The notes beneath the pieces were generated by a model. The model was given only the letters and a program-made list of their open reading frames with translations, was not told the origin of the DNA and made no database searches. A program made the position numbers and the translations under genes. A DNA stretch of 42,422 bases from an uncultured Fretibacterium sp. (GTDB taxonomy: Bacteria; Synergistota; Synergistia; Synergistales; Aminobacteriaceae): positions 1-42,422 of the forward strand of contig NZ_CAUUWA010000017.1 of assembly GCF_963548695.1 (NCBI RefSeq), given 5' to 3'. Positions 1 through 9,600 of the stretch are shown here, piece by piece. Numbering within the stretch: position 1 is the stretch's first letter; every line of letters begins with the position of its first letter.

Positions 1-678
1 TCAATCTCTCACACTCTTTCCTTGGATTAAATCCTCTTTAAAGGCGGATTAGTATAATGTTGCGTAGGAAAACAATAGAAAAGGACTCTGATATAAATTA
101 TCAAGACCACCTAGCCCTTGTTTTGCGTATTAAGACTAAGAAAATATTGAAGTGGTTGGGGACATCCCCTTTAACAAGTTTTCCATACTTATTCCCTTCT
201 CCCGTTTTTGATTTAGGCTATGGAATTTTATTGCACCGTTTAAGGTGTGGATATATGGATGACTGTCCGGAATATTGCGGAAGCATTGCGCATGTTTCTG
301 GCTAAGAAGCGTTGAAAGTGTAATGCTTTTGATGTCAAATTCTTATAGGGAGCCCTTGCCATGCCTCGAGAAAAGCCCCTCATTCTTGTCAAAGCCTGCC
401 CAGAACCGAAAACCGAGTATGGGCTACATAGAGCCCCCCTGCGTCGCAGGAATAACGAAGACAGGGGAGATGCGCAGGATTTTCCCCGTCCCCGTTTCGT
501 TTTCTCGATGAAGAGAAACGGTTTAAAAAATGGCAGTGGATCATGATCGAGACGGAAGCGGCGGTAGGTGACAACCGCAAGGAAAGCCGTCAGGGCGACT
601 TCGATACAATTCAGCCTCAAGAGCCCATGAAGAGTGGAACAGGCTGGCGATCCCGAATGGAGTGGCTGGTGTATAAAA
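1..678. other. Gene-poor left flank
   Basis: No convincing gene is seen. Bases 1-240 are clearly more AT-rich than the rest of the window. The short open frames here have no ribosome binding site and overlap one another on both strands. A small perfect palindrome (cctgcg-t-cgcagg) lies near 440-455, and an interrupted inverted repeat (ccgtttc / gaaacgg) lies near 500-527, which could be a weak terminator. The stretch lies beyond the 3' end of the integrase and may hold the host/prophage border, but no tRNA fragment or clear attachment core was found. Confidence 0.5.
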
Positions 679-1888
679 TCAAGCATTATCCAGCGCCTCC
701 ACCGCGCGGGCCTTCGCCTCGGGCGCCAGGTGCGCGTACCGCAGCGTCATCTTCAAGTTCGCGTGTCCCAGCAACTCCCTGACGGTGTTGAGGTCGACGC
801 CGGCCATGACCAAACGACTGGCGAAGTCGTGCCGCATGTCGTGCCAGCGAAACCCCTCGATGCCCGCATCCTTCAGCAGGCGCTCCCACGCGCTTTTGCA
901 GTTGTCCATCATGCCGCCGCCCTTGGGGGAGGGGAACACCAGTCCGTCGCCGTCCCCTTGCGTCTGCTTTTGCCAGGCGCTCAGGGCCTCCCGTGCCGTC
1001 CGGTCCAGGGGGATACGGATGGTCTTGCCGCTCTTGGAGCTCGCCGCCCGGACGGTCAGGATCGCCTCCCTCAGGCCGATATCGCTCCACCGAAGGGCGA
1101 AGAGCGAACCTTGCCGGATCCCCGTGTTCAGCGACACCAAGATCATGGGCTTCAGGTGGTCGGCAAAGGGGGCCTTGTCGAGGCTGGGAAGGGGCGTTTT
1201 TCCCCGCGCTTTCAGCCATTGGTTGTATCGGGTTCGCTCCTCCCGCAGGCGCCGTTCCCTCGCATCGAGGGCCTCAAAGAGCCGCTCCCGTTCCTCTCCG
1301 GAGAGGTAGCGGACGCGATGATCGGACTCGTCCCGCAGCATCTCCAGCCGAACCAGGGGATAGGCCTTGATGATGCCCCGCTTGTACGCCCAGTTGAGAG
1401 CGGCCTTGAGCGTGGTCACCTTGCGGTTAATGCTGGCTACCTTCAGCCCCCTCCGGGTCAGTCCCGTCCTCCAGGCCTCGACGTGCTTGACGGACACCGC
1501 CTCCAGCTCCAGATCCAGAAGATCGACAAAGGAACTTTTCAGGATGGCCACGGTGGACTCGCCGCTTCGGCGGTGCTCCATGACCCAGGGGCATCCTGTC
1601 CTGAACCGCGGGCTTTTCGTAGGGAGCATCGCCTCGGGCCAGAGCGGCCAGGAACTCGAGAGCAACGCTGCGAGCCTCGGCAACGGAGAAGAGCTCGGCG
1701 TTGCCGAGCTTATGGTGGGCAGACTTGCCGTCCGGACGTCGGTAATAGACGTACCAGGTTTTCTTGCCGCCGGCCCCGACGTAGAGCTGGAGGCCGCGCG
1801 TGGCGGCGTCGGAATACCAGACGCCCCTGAGAGAAGCATCCGGCTTCACGGATAGGAGAAAAGATTGGGTGAACTTGACCTTTGGCAT
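679..1888 (-). pseudogene. int: Tyrosine-recombinase phage integrase, frameshifted
   Basis: The N-terminal part reads from ATG at 1888 (MPKVKFTQSF, with an Arm-type DNA-binding region including the GVWYSDAATRGLQLYVG segment). The catalytic part reads in another frame down to 679. The frame changes between about 1575 and 1625, just before MEHRRSGEST, and the total length (1210 nt) is not a multiple of three. The catalytic half looks intact: Arg in NTGIRQGSLFALRW, HDMRHDF (HxxR), ELLGHANLKMT and the Tyr nucleophile in LRYAHL. The family inserts and excises temperate phages and islands. As written it should make only a truncated N-terminal protein, unless the shift is a sequencing error or is bypassed by recoding. 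It lies just downstream of the lysis genes, separated from them by a terminator and a repeat. Confidence 0.85.
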
Positions 1889-1925
1889 GTCGTCCGTCCC
1901 CGTGTCAAAAATGGGCGATTGGGAA

Positions 1926-1953
1926 TCCCTTGAAGCGCCCTTGAAGCAAAAGG
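1926..1953 (-). repeat. Copy 1 of inverted 28-bp repeat (att-like or integrase arm site)
   Basis: Read on the minus strand it contains ttgcttcaagggcg followed by cttcaaggga. The same block lies on the plus strand at 22072-22099, with 25 of 28 positions matching. It contains a 9-bp direct repeat (cttcaaggg twice, 2 bp apart), as integrase arm-type sites often do. It sits between the xhlA terminator and the integrase start, where a phage attP would be expected. The att role is inferred. Confidence 0.45.
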
Positions 1954-1982
1954 CAAAAATAGGGGGCCCCGGAGGGCCCCGT
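1947..1982 (-). terminator. Intrinsic terminator after the xhlA-like gene
   Basis: On the minus strand a GC hairpin (ggggccc-tcc-ggggcccc, wobbling at its base) is followed by ctatttttgcctttt. It lies directly after the stop codon at 1984 and would end the polyvalent/lysis transcript before the integrase gene. Confidence 0.65.
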
Positions 1983-1983
1983 T

Positions 1984-2316
1984 CTACATCAGACCGGCAG
2001 CCCCGGCCTTTATGATTTTGGAAACGACGTCGCCACCCAGGAGCCCGGTGAGGACGGCCAGTACCCCCAGCAGGGCCAGGAACCCTAGCGCGATGTGCCT
2101 CAGCCGATGCGAAGCGTCGTTCACTCGCTGGACGGATTCCGTCAGGGTGGCGATGGCCTCCTGCATCTGCGCCATGCGCTCTTCCTGGAGTCCGTCGTGC
2201 CGCTCTACCGATTCCAGTTTTGTCTGCAGCCTGTCCAGCAGCTTCACGATGCTCTCCTGCCTCGTCACAGTCCGTTCCAATACCTGTGCCAGCTCCCATA
2301 CTTTATTCTCGTCCAT
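1984..2316 (-). CDS. XhlA-like phage coiled-coil membrane protein
   Basis: This is a protein of 110 residues. Residues 1-70 form a heptad-rich, strongly charged helix (LERTVTRQESIVKLLDRL and onward). One hydrophobic segment follows at about 76-95 (ALGFLALLGVLAVLTGLLGG) with a short tail. A soluble coiled coil plus a C-terminal membrane anchor is the layout of haemolysin XhlA-type proteins, which work with holins in phage or PBSX-like lysis. The start overlaps the end of the upstream holin gene by 14 bases, suggesting translational coupling. A terminator follows. The family call rests on layout and position, not on a distinctive motif. Confidence 0.6.
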   Translation of the reverse strand: MDENKVWELAQVLERTVTRQESIVKLLDRLQTKLESVERHDGLQEERMAQMQEAIATLTESVQRVNDASHRLRHIALGFLALLGVLAVLTGLLGGDVVSKIIKAGAAGLM

Positions 2317-2842
2317 CGTCGCTCACCCCGTACTGTTCCGCCAATTCCCGCAGTCGCCGGTCCACGGCCTCCGGGTCGTTCAAGTCGATCTTCTTCCGTT
2401 CCCGCCGGGGCGCTGCCGAGACCGGGACAGAAGCGGGCTCATTAATGGAGACTTTCGGCCTCTTCTCGAAGCTGCCCCACTGCAGGTCCGTCGCGTCCCA
2501 TGCCTTCTTGCCGAGCAGCCCCCAGACGATGGAGCCCGCCAGCGTGTAGTACGCGGGCGGCAGCTCCAGCACAGGGACCGCCAGGCCGAACGTACCAAGC
2601 AACGGCGCGATGATGTAGTTGAACACCGCCGTGAACACGACCGTCCAGAGGAGGGCCGGGCTCGCCACCGAGACGAACAGGCTTTTGTTGCTCTGCCAGG
2701 CTGCCAGCGCTCCGAATCGCGCCTCCTGGTCCCGGATTTCCAGCTCTTTCAGGCGAAGCTGCGCCTCGCGCTTTTCCTCTGGGGGGGACACCAGGTCGTC
2801 AACGATCTTCCCCAGCTCCGGGACCAGCTCAAGCAGCTTCAT
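2303..2842 (-). CDS. 3TM-type phage holin
   Basis: This is a protein of 179 residues. A charged N-terminal helix (PPEEKREAQLRLKELEIRD) leads into hydrophobic segments at about 55-82 (SVASPALLWTVVFTAVFNYI), 83-95 and 97-112 (YYTLAGSIVWGLLGKKAW). The C-terminal third is hydrophilic. This matches the 3TM holin family found in prophages and gene transfer agents, which permeabilises the inner membrane for lysis. Unusually, the hydrophilic C-terminal tail is about 65 residues long. The gene overlaps its neighbours by 14 bases on both sides, in a tight lysis cluster. No endolysin gene is seen next to it. Confidence 0.7.
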   Translation of the reverse strand: MKLLELVPELGKIVDDLVSPPEEKREAQLRLKELEIRDQEARFGALAAWQSNKSLFVSVASPALLWTVVFTAVFNYIIAPLLGTFGLAVPVLELPPAYYTLAGSIVWGLLGKKAWDATDLQWGSFEKRPKVSINEPASVPVSAAPRRERKKIDLNDPEAVDRRLRELAEQYGVSDDGRE

Positions 2843-3131
2843 CGACGTACCCTCGCAGCTTCTTGAGCCGGTTCATCCAGCCCTTCAAGAACTTTCCCTG
2901 CTTCTCATCCCGCTCGACGAACCGCAGGAAGTATGCCTTCCGGACGTCGAGGAGCGTCAGGCAGACGGCCCGGACGTTCTCCGGCTTCGTCAGGCACGGC
3001 TTCAGGGCTGCTAGCGTCTTCGGGCCTCCGCTTCCGCCGCCTCCCCAGCCGACGATCCCGATGTTCACGCCGCCGCAGCACCTGCCGGGCGTACCACCAA
3101 CGCTCAAGCACTCGTTTCCAGACATTGCCAT
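2829..3131 (-). CDS. Small phage protein of unknown function
   Basis: This is a 100-residue protein that I do not recognise. The N-terminal 40 residues are rich in glycine and cysteine (GGTPGRCCGGVNIGIVGWGG). The C-terminal half is basic and helical (KAYFLRFVERDEKQGKFLKG). The start is ATG in a TAATG overlap with the upstream gene's stop, preceded by an aaggagag ribosome binding site, and the end overlaps the holin start. This coupling supports a real gene in the lysis or late operon. No membrane segment is certain; the glycine-rich stretch is only mildly hydrophobic. Confidence 0.65.
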   Translation of the reverse strand: MAMSGNECLSVGGTPGRCCGGVNIGIVGWGGGGSGGPKTLAALKPCLTKPENVRAVCLTLLDVRKAYFLRFVERDEKQGKFLKGWMNRLKKLRGYVDEAA

Positions 3132-3568
3132 TACTCTCCTTTCTCCGTGAAGGGCTCGACCTTCACATAGACTTCCGTCTCCTCATTCGCCTCGAACGTC
3201 AGGTATGCGCTCATGTCCCACGGGTAGCGGCTCACGTGGTTGTTCTGTGGGTCCACCGCTATCGGGACAAGGCAGTCCCCGACGTACATCCGCACCAGCC
3301 CTTTCGGGACGAAGACGGAGATTTCCACCGTCTCCGAATAGGGCAGTCTGAACACCTCCGGCGTGCCGGGTTTGACGACGAACTCCGTGTACCCGAACCC
3401 GCGCGCCCGGCCTCGGAGGACATAGGGCTCCGGGTCGGACATCGTCAGCCCCAGGTCCTCGTGGGGCACAAAAAACGGGAGGGCTTTCGCCTCTCCCGGC
3501 TGCCACGAGATATAGTGCTTGTCCCCCCACGTTATCCGCGTCTCTGTGTCGTTTCGGTATGTTGGCAT
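3131..3568 (-). CDS. Phage protein of unknown function
   Basis: This is a 145-residue soluble protein with many aromatic and acidic residues (WGDKHYISWQPGEAKALPFF; VKVEPFTEKGE) and a likely mostly beta fold. It has a near-perfect ribosome binding site (aaggaggt at 3576-3583), the best in the phage region. It sits between the giant polyvalent gene and the lysis genes, so it may be a small virion or head-tail accessory protein, but that is inferred from position only. I do not recognise a family. Confidence 0.7.
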   Translation of the reverse strand: MPTYRNDTETRITWGDKHYISWQPGEAKALPFFVPHEDLGLTMSDPEPYVLRGRARGFGYTEFVVKPGTPEVFRLPYSETVEISVFVPKGLVRMYVGDCLVPIAVDPQNNHVSRYPWDMSAYLTFEANEETEVYVKVEPFTEKGE

Positions 3569-3648
3569 GCGTTCACCTCCTTTCGATAATAGAGGCGGCC
3601 TACTGCGGCCGCCTCCGTATGCCTATCATGTTCAGCGCGGCGGCCGCC

Positions 3649-6600
3649 TCACATCCAGATTTTTCTTCGTGTCCTCCGTTCGTCTCTCCGCATCCCTATC
3701 GCCTCTTTGAAGGCTTCTTTGTACTCGCCCTCGGACATCGCTTCCCCGATCTTCCAGGTCCTGCGGATAAATACTGTCGGGACTCCGCCCGTGAGTAGCC
3801 CCACGCCGTCCATCAGGTCGAACATGGCCTTTTCTTTGTCCTTTGCGGTTATTGCGCCACGGGCCCCCTTCGCCAGGACCCGGACCCCCTCGTATAGGGG
3901 AATGGAGGTAGACCGGAACTGCCCGCCGTGGACCGCATAGTCGAAAGCTCCGCTCAACACTTTGCCGTACAGGGGAACCGTCTCCAGCAGGTTTTGAGCA
4001 CTCGACCCCGCGACGTATTCCGCCCACTCCCAGGGGTCGTCCCACTCGTCGGGACCGCCGTCGCGGACCATCTGCTCCAAGAGCTTTGTTATCGCAAGCG
4101 TGGCGATCAGGGCCAGAGCCTTTTGCTTGTTCCCATCCTTCAAGGCGGCGGGGATGTCGTAGACCACGCAGCCCCACGCCTGCGCCAAGTCAGAGGTGAA
4201 TATCGTAAAGAACTTCATAGCCCCCTTTTCCCTCATGAGACGCGTCGCGTCCTTGGCGTGCGACGCGGATTGCGTCAGTGCAACGACGTGTTTCCCCTCC
4301 CGGACGGCCTTATCGTGCGACGCCCCGTTTTTTCTCTGGGCATTGTAGACGGCCTTAAAAACGACTGCCGCTATAACCTGGTCTATCAAACCAGTGGGCG
4401 CGAGTCCCTTGTCCAGGATTTCCTTGTAGAGGCCCGTCGCCCCCTCATGTGCCCGGAGCGCGGCGGTCCAAATATCGCCCTTGCGTTCCGCGATCTCCGG
4501 GGCCATCTCGTAGACCCTCTCTAAAAAATCTCCCCCATCCCGGACGGCCTCCGCCATCGAGGACATCAAGGAGGTCCACCCGCTGTAAGGGAGGACCAGC
4601 GGCAGGGAATACACCTGCCTCATGTACGTCACCCAGTTCCAGACCAGCCTTGTCGCAATGAAGTTCCTCGTAACCCTTCCGAACTCATCATCCAGCAGCC
4701 CGCGCATGAGCTTGGATTCGTCCTGCGTCATGACGTTGTAATAATCGACGACAGCCCTCCACCCCTCCAGCCCCCAGGTCTCTCGTATGAGCTTGCTCAG
4801 CGTCATATCCGGGTCTGCGGGGTTCTTCATCGTCAATGCCGCTCTGATGTCCCGGAGGGGACGGACAAAGGCGATCATGTGCTCCTGATCGTCCACCTGA
4901 GAGAGCCAGACACTGTACATGCCGAGTTTTATTCCCTTTCGCTCTCCATCCGGGATGTTTTTTCTGGAGATGATGAACCCCCTTTCCAGGTCCCCCATCA
5001 GCCCCGCGTCGGCCTTGGCATCGTTCAATTTGTCGTCCTCGTACAGGACGGATAGCCCCTGATTCGAGTCGTGCTCAAGGACGTGATGACGCATATAAAG
5101 CTCTTCCTGCTGTAGGGAGATGTTATACTCCTCGGCAACGACCTTCTGTATCCGGGAGAAGTTCTCCCTGCCGTCCTGGAACAGAACGTGAGCGAACGCC
5201 CTTTCCTTGTCGGTCAGCGCCTGGATACAGCGTCCGGCGGCATGTTCCGCGGCCTCCAATGTCCATTGACCGGGGCCGAACAGGTTTTTGAAGTTCCCGA
5301 ACAGAATCTCCTTACGTCCCGTTTCGTACTGCATGGCGGCGTAGATTGACAGCAGGTCTTCGACCTTCCACCCCTTGCCGTCTATACTGGGGACGCCCTT
5401 GACCTCGCGGCGTGTAGCCAGGTCCTCGGGGGACAACCCCAGGTCCGCCATCTTCTCCGCCACCGCGGCCTTGCGTCTCGTCTTCCCCCGTATCTCCTCG
5501 TCAAAAGCGTTGTCCAGGGGGTCGTAGACGCCGCGCACCCAGGCCCCCTCGCGCGTACCGCGCCCGCCGTCCAGAAGGTCAAATATCCGCAGCGGGTTCA
5601 AAGTCTTGAAGTTGATCTTGTCCTTCAGCGCGGCGGCCTTCCCCTTGACGGCTCCGACGTGCCTGTCTTCCTCTCCTTCCTTCTGAGCCTTGACGGTCCC
5701 GACATACAGCTTGTCCAGGTCCGAGGGGCCTTTGACCGCGCCGATCCGCTGAGGCAAGGTTTTGGCCTTTTCCAACAGCGGGGCAGCCAGCTCGTCGGCA
5801 AGCCGGTCCTGGTATTCCCTTCGTTCCGCCCTGCGAGCCTCAAGGGCCTCGCGCCCCTCCCTGTGAAGCTGCTCGATTTGCCCTTTCAGGGTACGCAGAT
5901 CATCCAGGGTCATATCGTTGAGCGTCTTGGTCCCCAGGTATTTCAGGTCGGCGGTATTCATCGTGTCGGCGGCCTCGGGGTTCTCCTTCAGGTACTCCTC
6001 CAGCTCCGCACGGCGATCCAGCGTCTCTTGCCTGCGTTTCTTCAGGTCGTATTTCTCAAGAATCGCCTGGATGCGGTCCCGGAACAGACAGTCGATCCCG
6101 CTGTCCCCCGCCATCTTGTTGATGCCCTTGACGAGCTTGTTGACCTCCTTCTTGAGCTTCTGGCGTTCCTGGAGCTTTTGCTTGAGTGCAGCGATGCGCA
6201 TTTGCGCTTTGGCTCTTTCGCTCTTAACCCTTTCCGCCGCTTCTTTTTTGAGCTCAGCGCGCTTCATAGCCGCCTTGGCTCTTTCGCTCCCCAGCTGCAG
6301 GCGGCGCTTGACCTCAAGTTCGTCCAGCTTTCCCTCTGCTTCTTCCTTGACCCTATCCAGCTTCCCGGCTGCTCTCTCCTTGAATCCAGCCAGCCTTTCC
6401 GCCGCTTTCTCCTTAAACTCCGTCAGCTTCTCCGCCTCGGCCTCGCGCCCTGCCTTAAAGGCTGCCCTGGCATACTTCTCCGCCATCTCGTAGCCCCGGC
6501 GCATGGCCTCCGACAGGGTGAGCATAGGATTGACGTTAGCCTTGCCGGGTGGTACAGTAGCCGCGGAGTTGCTCTTCTGCTTTGCGTTCGGGGCAGTGCC

Positions 6601-9600
6601 TTCCCGGTCTTTGTTTGGGCCTGTCCGCGAAACCACGCCGGCGCCGGGGTCGGCGGCGAGCGGTTCGCTCCTCGCGAAGAGCAACTCCTTTTTATTGAGT
6701 GCCCTTTCGCGAATTACCCATCCCGTTTTTGTTCGATAAATTCCATCCTCATTGACCAGCTCTATGGCTGCAATAGCGTGGTGGTCACCCAGGGGCTTGC
6801 CCAGTAAAAGAGATTCATTGCTGCCTCTGAAAATCTTTTCATACCCTGAGAGCACATCAAATATAAACGTTGTCGCATCAGGGTATCCAGCGCCCAATAT
6901 CTGCGCTCCGTGCCCCTCTTCCGCGTGTCTTACGGCCCCGACGTTGGCGCGTATCTCCCCGGCGGCGATCCCTGCGGCCTTCGCCACGTCTTCATCGATT
7001 CGCCCCAGTTCCGTCGAGCCGTCCGCCGTAAGCAGCAGCTCGCTGTCTTCCGCCTCGTCGATGGATCGCCCCGACTCCGGGGTCAGGGACACCGGCTCGA
7101 TGGAGACCTCGGGGGCGATATCCGCCTCCGCCGAGAGCGTCCCCTCCAAGGCCCGGAGCCCGTCCGCTATCTCCTTCTGCTCCCGGTACGTCGCCTCAAG
7201 GTCGGCCTTGACCTGGGCATTCCCCTTATCCTTGTCGTACTCCTGCTGGATTGCTTTTTGCTGACCAACCAGATACCGCGCCCGGTCCTTCAGGTACGAC
7301 CGTGCACCCTCGACGCCCAGGCGATCCACCAGGGCATTCAGCGTGTCGGGGTTGACCTCCAGCAGCGGGGCGGGCTTTTTCAGCTTGCCGCCCTCGATGC
7401 CCTCCAGAAACGCGACAAGTCCGTTCTCGTCCATCCCCAGAGCCTCGGCCAGCACGTCCAGAGGCAGGCCGCGTCCCTCGGACAGCGCCTTCTTGGAGGT
7501 AAAGTAGAAGTTGCCCAGCCTTTTCCGGAGCTCCCCGGCGGCCTCGTCCCCCATCAGGAAGGCAAGCCGCTCGAAGTTCAAGCCGCCCTCCTCCCGGATA
7601 TGGTCCAGCGTCTTACGGACCTCGGCACGGGCGGCGCGTCCGATCTCGTAGGACTCCAGCTCGCGCAGCCAGCCGTCTACGTCCTCCGCCGCACCCTCGG
7701 GGATCTCGAGGGACGCCCATTCCTCTCCGCCCTCGATGGATATGCGTTCCTGAGCCTCCCGCTCCCGCATCTCCGCCTCGTATCGCTGGATTTCCTCCTT
7801 GAGTGCGGCCTCCTCGACGGCCAGCTCCCGGACGGTGGTCTCCGCGTCGATCTCCTCCGGCATGGCCAGCAGGCGGTCGTAGACGCCCCGCATCTCGTCG
7901 GAGAGCTCGATGCCCAGGGCCTGCACCACGTCGTGATAGACCTCGATCATCCAGGCCCTCAGACGACGGAACACGCCCCGGAGCTCCTTGCTCGGGGCCT
8001 TGCCCTCGGAGATGTAGACCTCGAAGCCCCTGGCGAAGAACTCATGCACCCTCGTCCTGGCGCCGTTGGTGTTCGCATCAAACTCCTCGCGGGTCACGCC
8101 CGCCTCCCGCAGGATGGTGTTCACGTCCTCGATGAGCTGCGGGTCCACGCCGTCGCGGCCGCTCAGTTCGTAGATCACCCGGAACATATGGTGCGCCAGC
8201 TCGTGGAAACTGGTGCTCCGATTCGCGTTCTTGAAGAACTCGATCAGGCTCACGCCGTTGGGCTGGACCGTCAGCCGGGCGTTGATGTCCAAGGGGTGCG
8301 CAGATACACCACGGGGGGCCGTCCCCATCCGGGAAGTGCCCCCCGCTCTTTCATCGCCTAGCCCTGCTGCTGTGCCGCCTGCTGCGCCCGCTTGGCTGCT
8401 TTCTCCTTCTCCAGGCGCATGAACGTCTGATAAGCCACGTCCTCGCCCCTCTCGTAAATCTCCTCGGTCATGGGATATATCTTCCGTTCCTTCGACTTGC
8501 CTTCCGGGGAAGACTGTGGTGTCGATTCTGCTGTAGCCATCCGCTATACCCTCCTTCTTGATTCGTTCAAAGACTTCACGCGGTTTGTTGCCGTACTTGA
8601 AAGACGTTGCTTCGAGGTCCACAAAGCGCCCCGTCTCCGCAAAACGCCTCAGGTTGCGCCCCGTCGCCACATTGGGGTTGATGTCCGCCATGTGGACGTA
8701 GACCTTGTAGCCCTTCTGACGGAGTCCGTCTATATACAACCGTTTTAACTTAGTGTAGTCGCTTCCCACTATGGGGACTACAATATTCTTCCCTTCGTCT
8801 GTAACGTCGGATAGTACGGTTGTAACAACCTGCTTACTCTCCTCATGCACATACCCAGCGCCGAAGCCGTCATCAAACTCAGGGATGAGTTTCTTGGCTT
8901 CGTCGCTGTCGATAAGCATGGACTTGTACTTGCTGGAGATGGGGTCTACCAGGGCGGAGGATTTGCCGCTGGCGGGAAGCCCAATGATGATATCGGCCCT
9001 GCGGTCGTTTTTGACCTCCCCATTATAGACGGTCCGTTTCTGCCCGTCAACGACCTCCGTCACCGCTGAGCCGTAGCTCATGAGCTCGTCATAGACCTGC
9101 TTTCGGATGGCCTCGCGGCCCGGCATGCCCAGCGTCGAGCCCGTGGCCGTCCTGCCCCTCGCATCCTGAATCTCGGGGATGGCGTTGTACTCTTCCGCGG
9201 CGATGGGCTCTCCAGCCTCCAGCTTCTCCAGCGCCGCCATGTACTCCGCAGATACGGACTTGCCCGTCAGCTTGAAGACGAGAGGGGGCTCGGTGGCTTC
9301 GGGGTTAGGCTGCTTTGCTTTTTCCTCGTCCTTTTCGATGCTGGACAAGACATCCTCTAAAATCTCTGATATATCCTCGGTATCCCCTTGGTTTTTGATC
9401 TCTGCGGCGGCTACGAAGTTCCTGATAACGTCTTGTTTGCTTTTGCCCTTTGGCTCAAACCCAGCGAGGGAAATCAGATTATCAAGGTCTGTTTTCTTAA
9501 GCTCCAATTCTTCAAGGTAGTGGATAGCCTCATTTTCGTCATAGAAGTTATGCAGTCTCTCCTTCCACCCATTCAGCTCTCGTAACAACATTTCAACATA

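Noticed and set aside
640..680. A tRNA 3' fragment as attL downstream of the integrase
   Set aside because: No match to the 3' ends of the tRNA-Val or tRNA-Glu genes could be found in bases 1-680.
57..782. Several overlapping ORFs of 60-148 codons on both strands at the left edge
   Set aside because: They overlap one another, lack ribosome binding sites and show no recognisable protein features.
1427..2299. A 290-codon protein covering xhlA and the integrase N-terminus
   Set aside because: Only residues from MPKVKFTQ onward are integrase. The upstream part is the antisense-like wrong frame of the XhlA gene and runs through the terminator.
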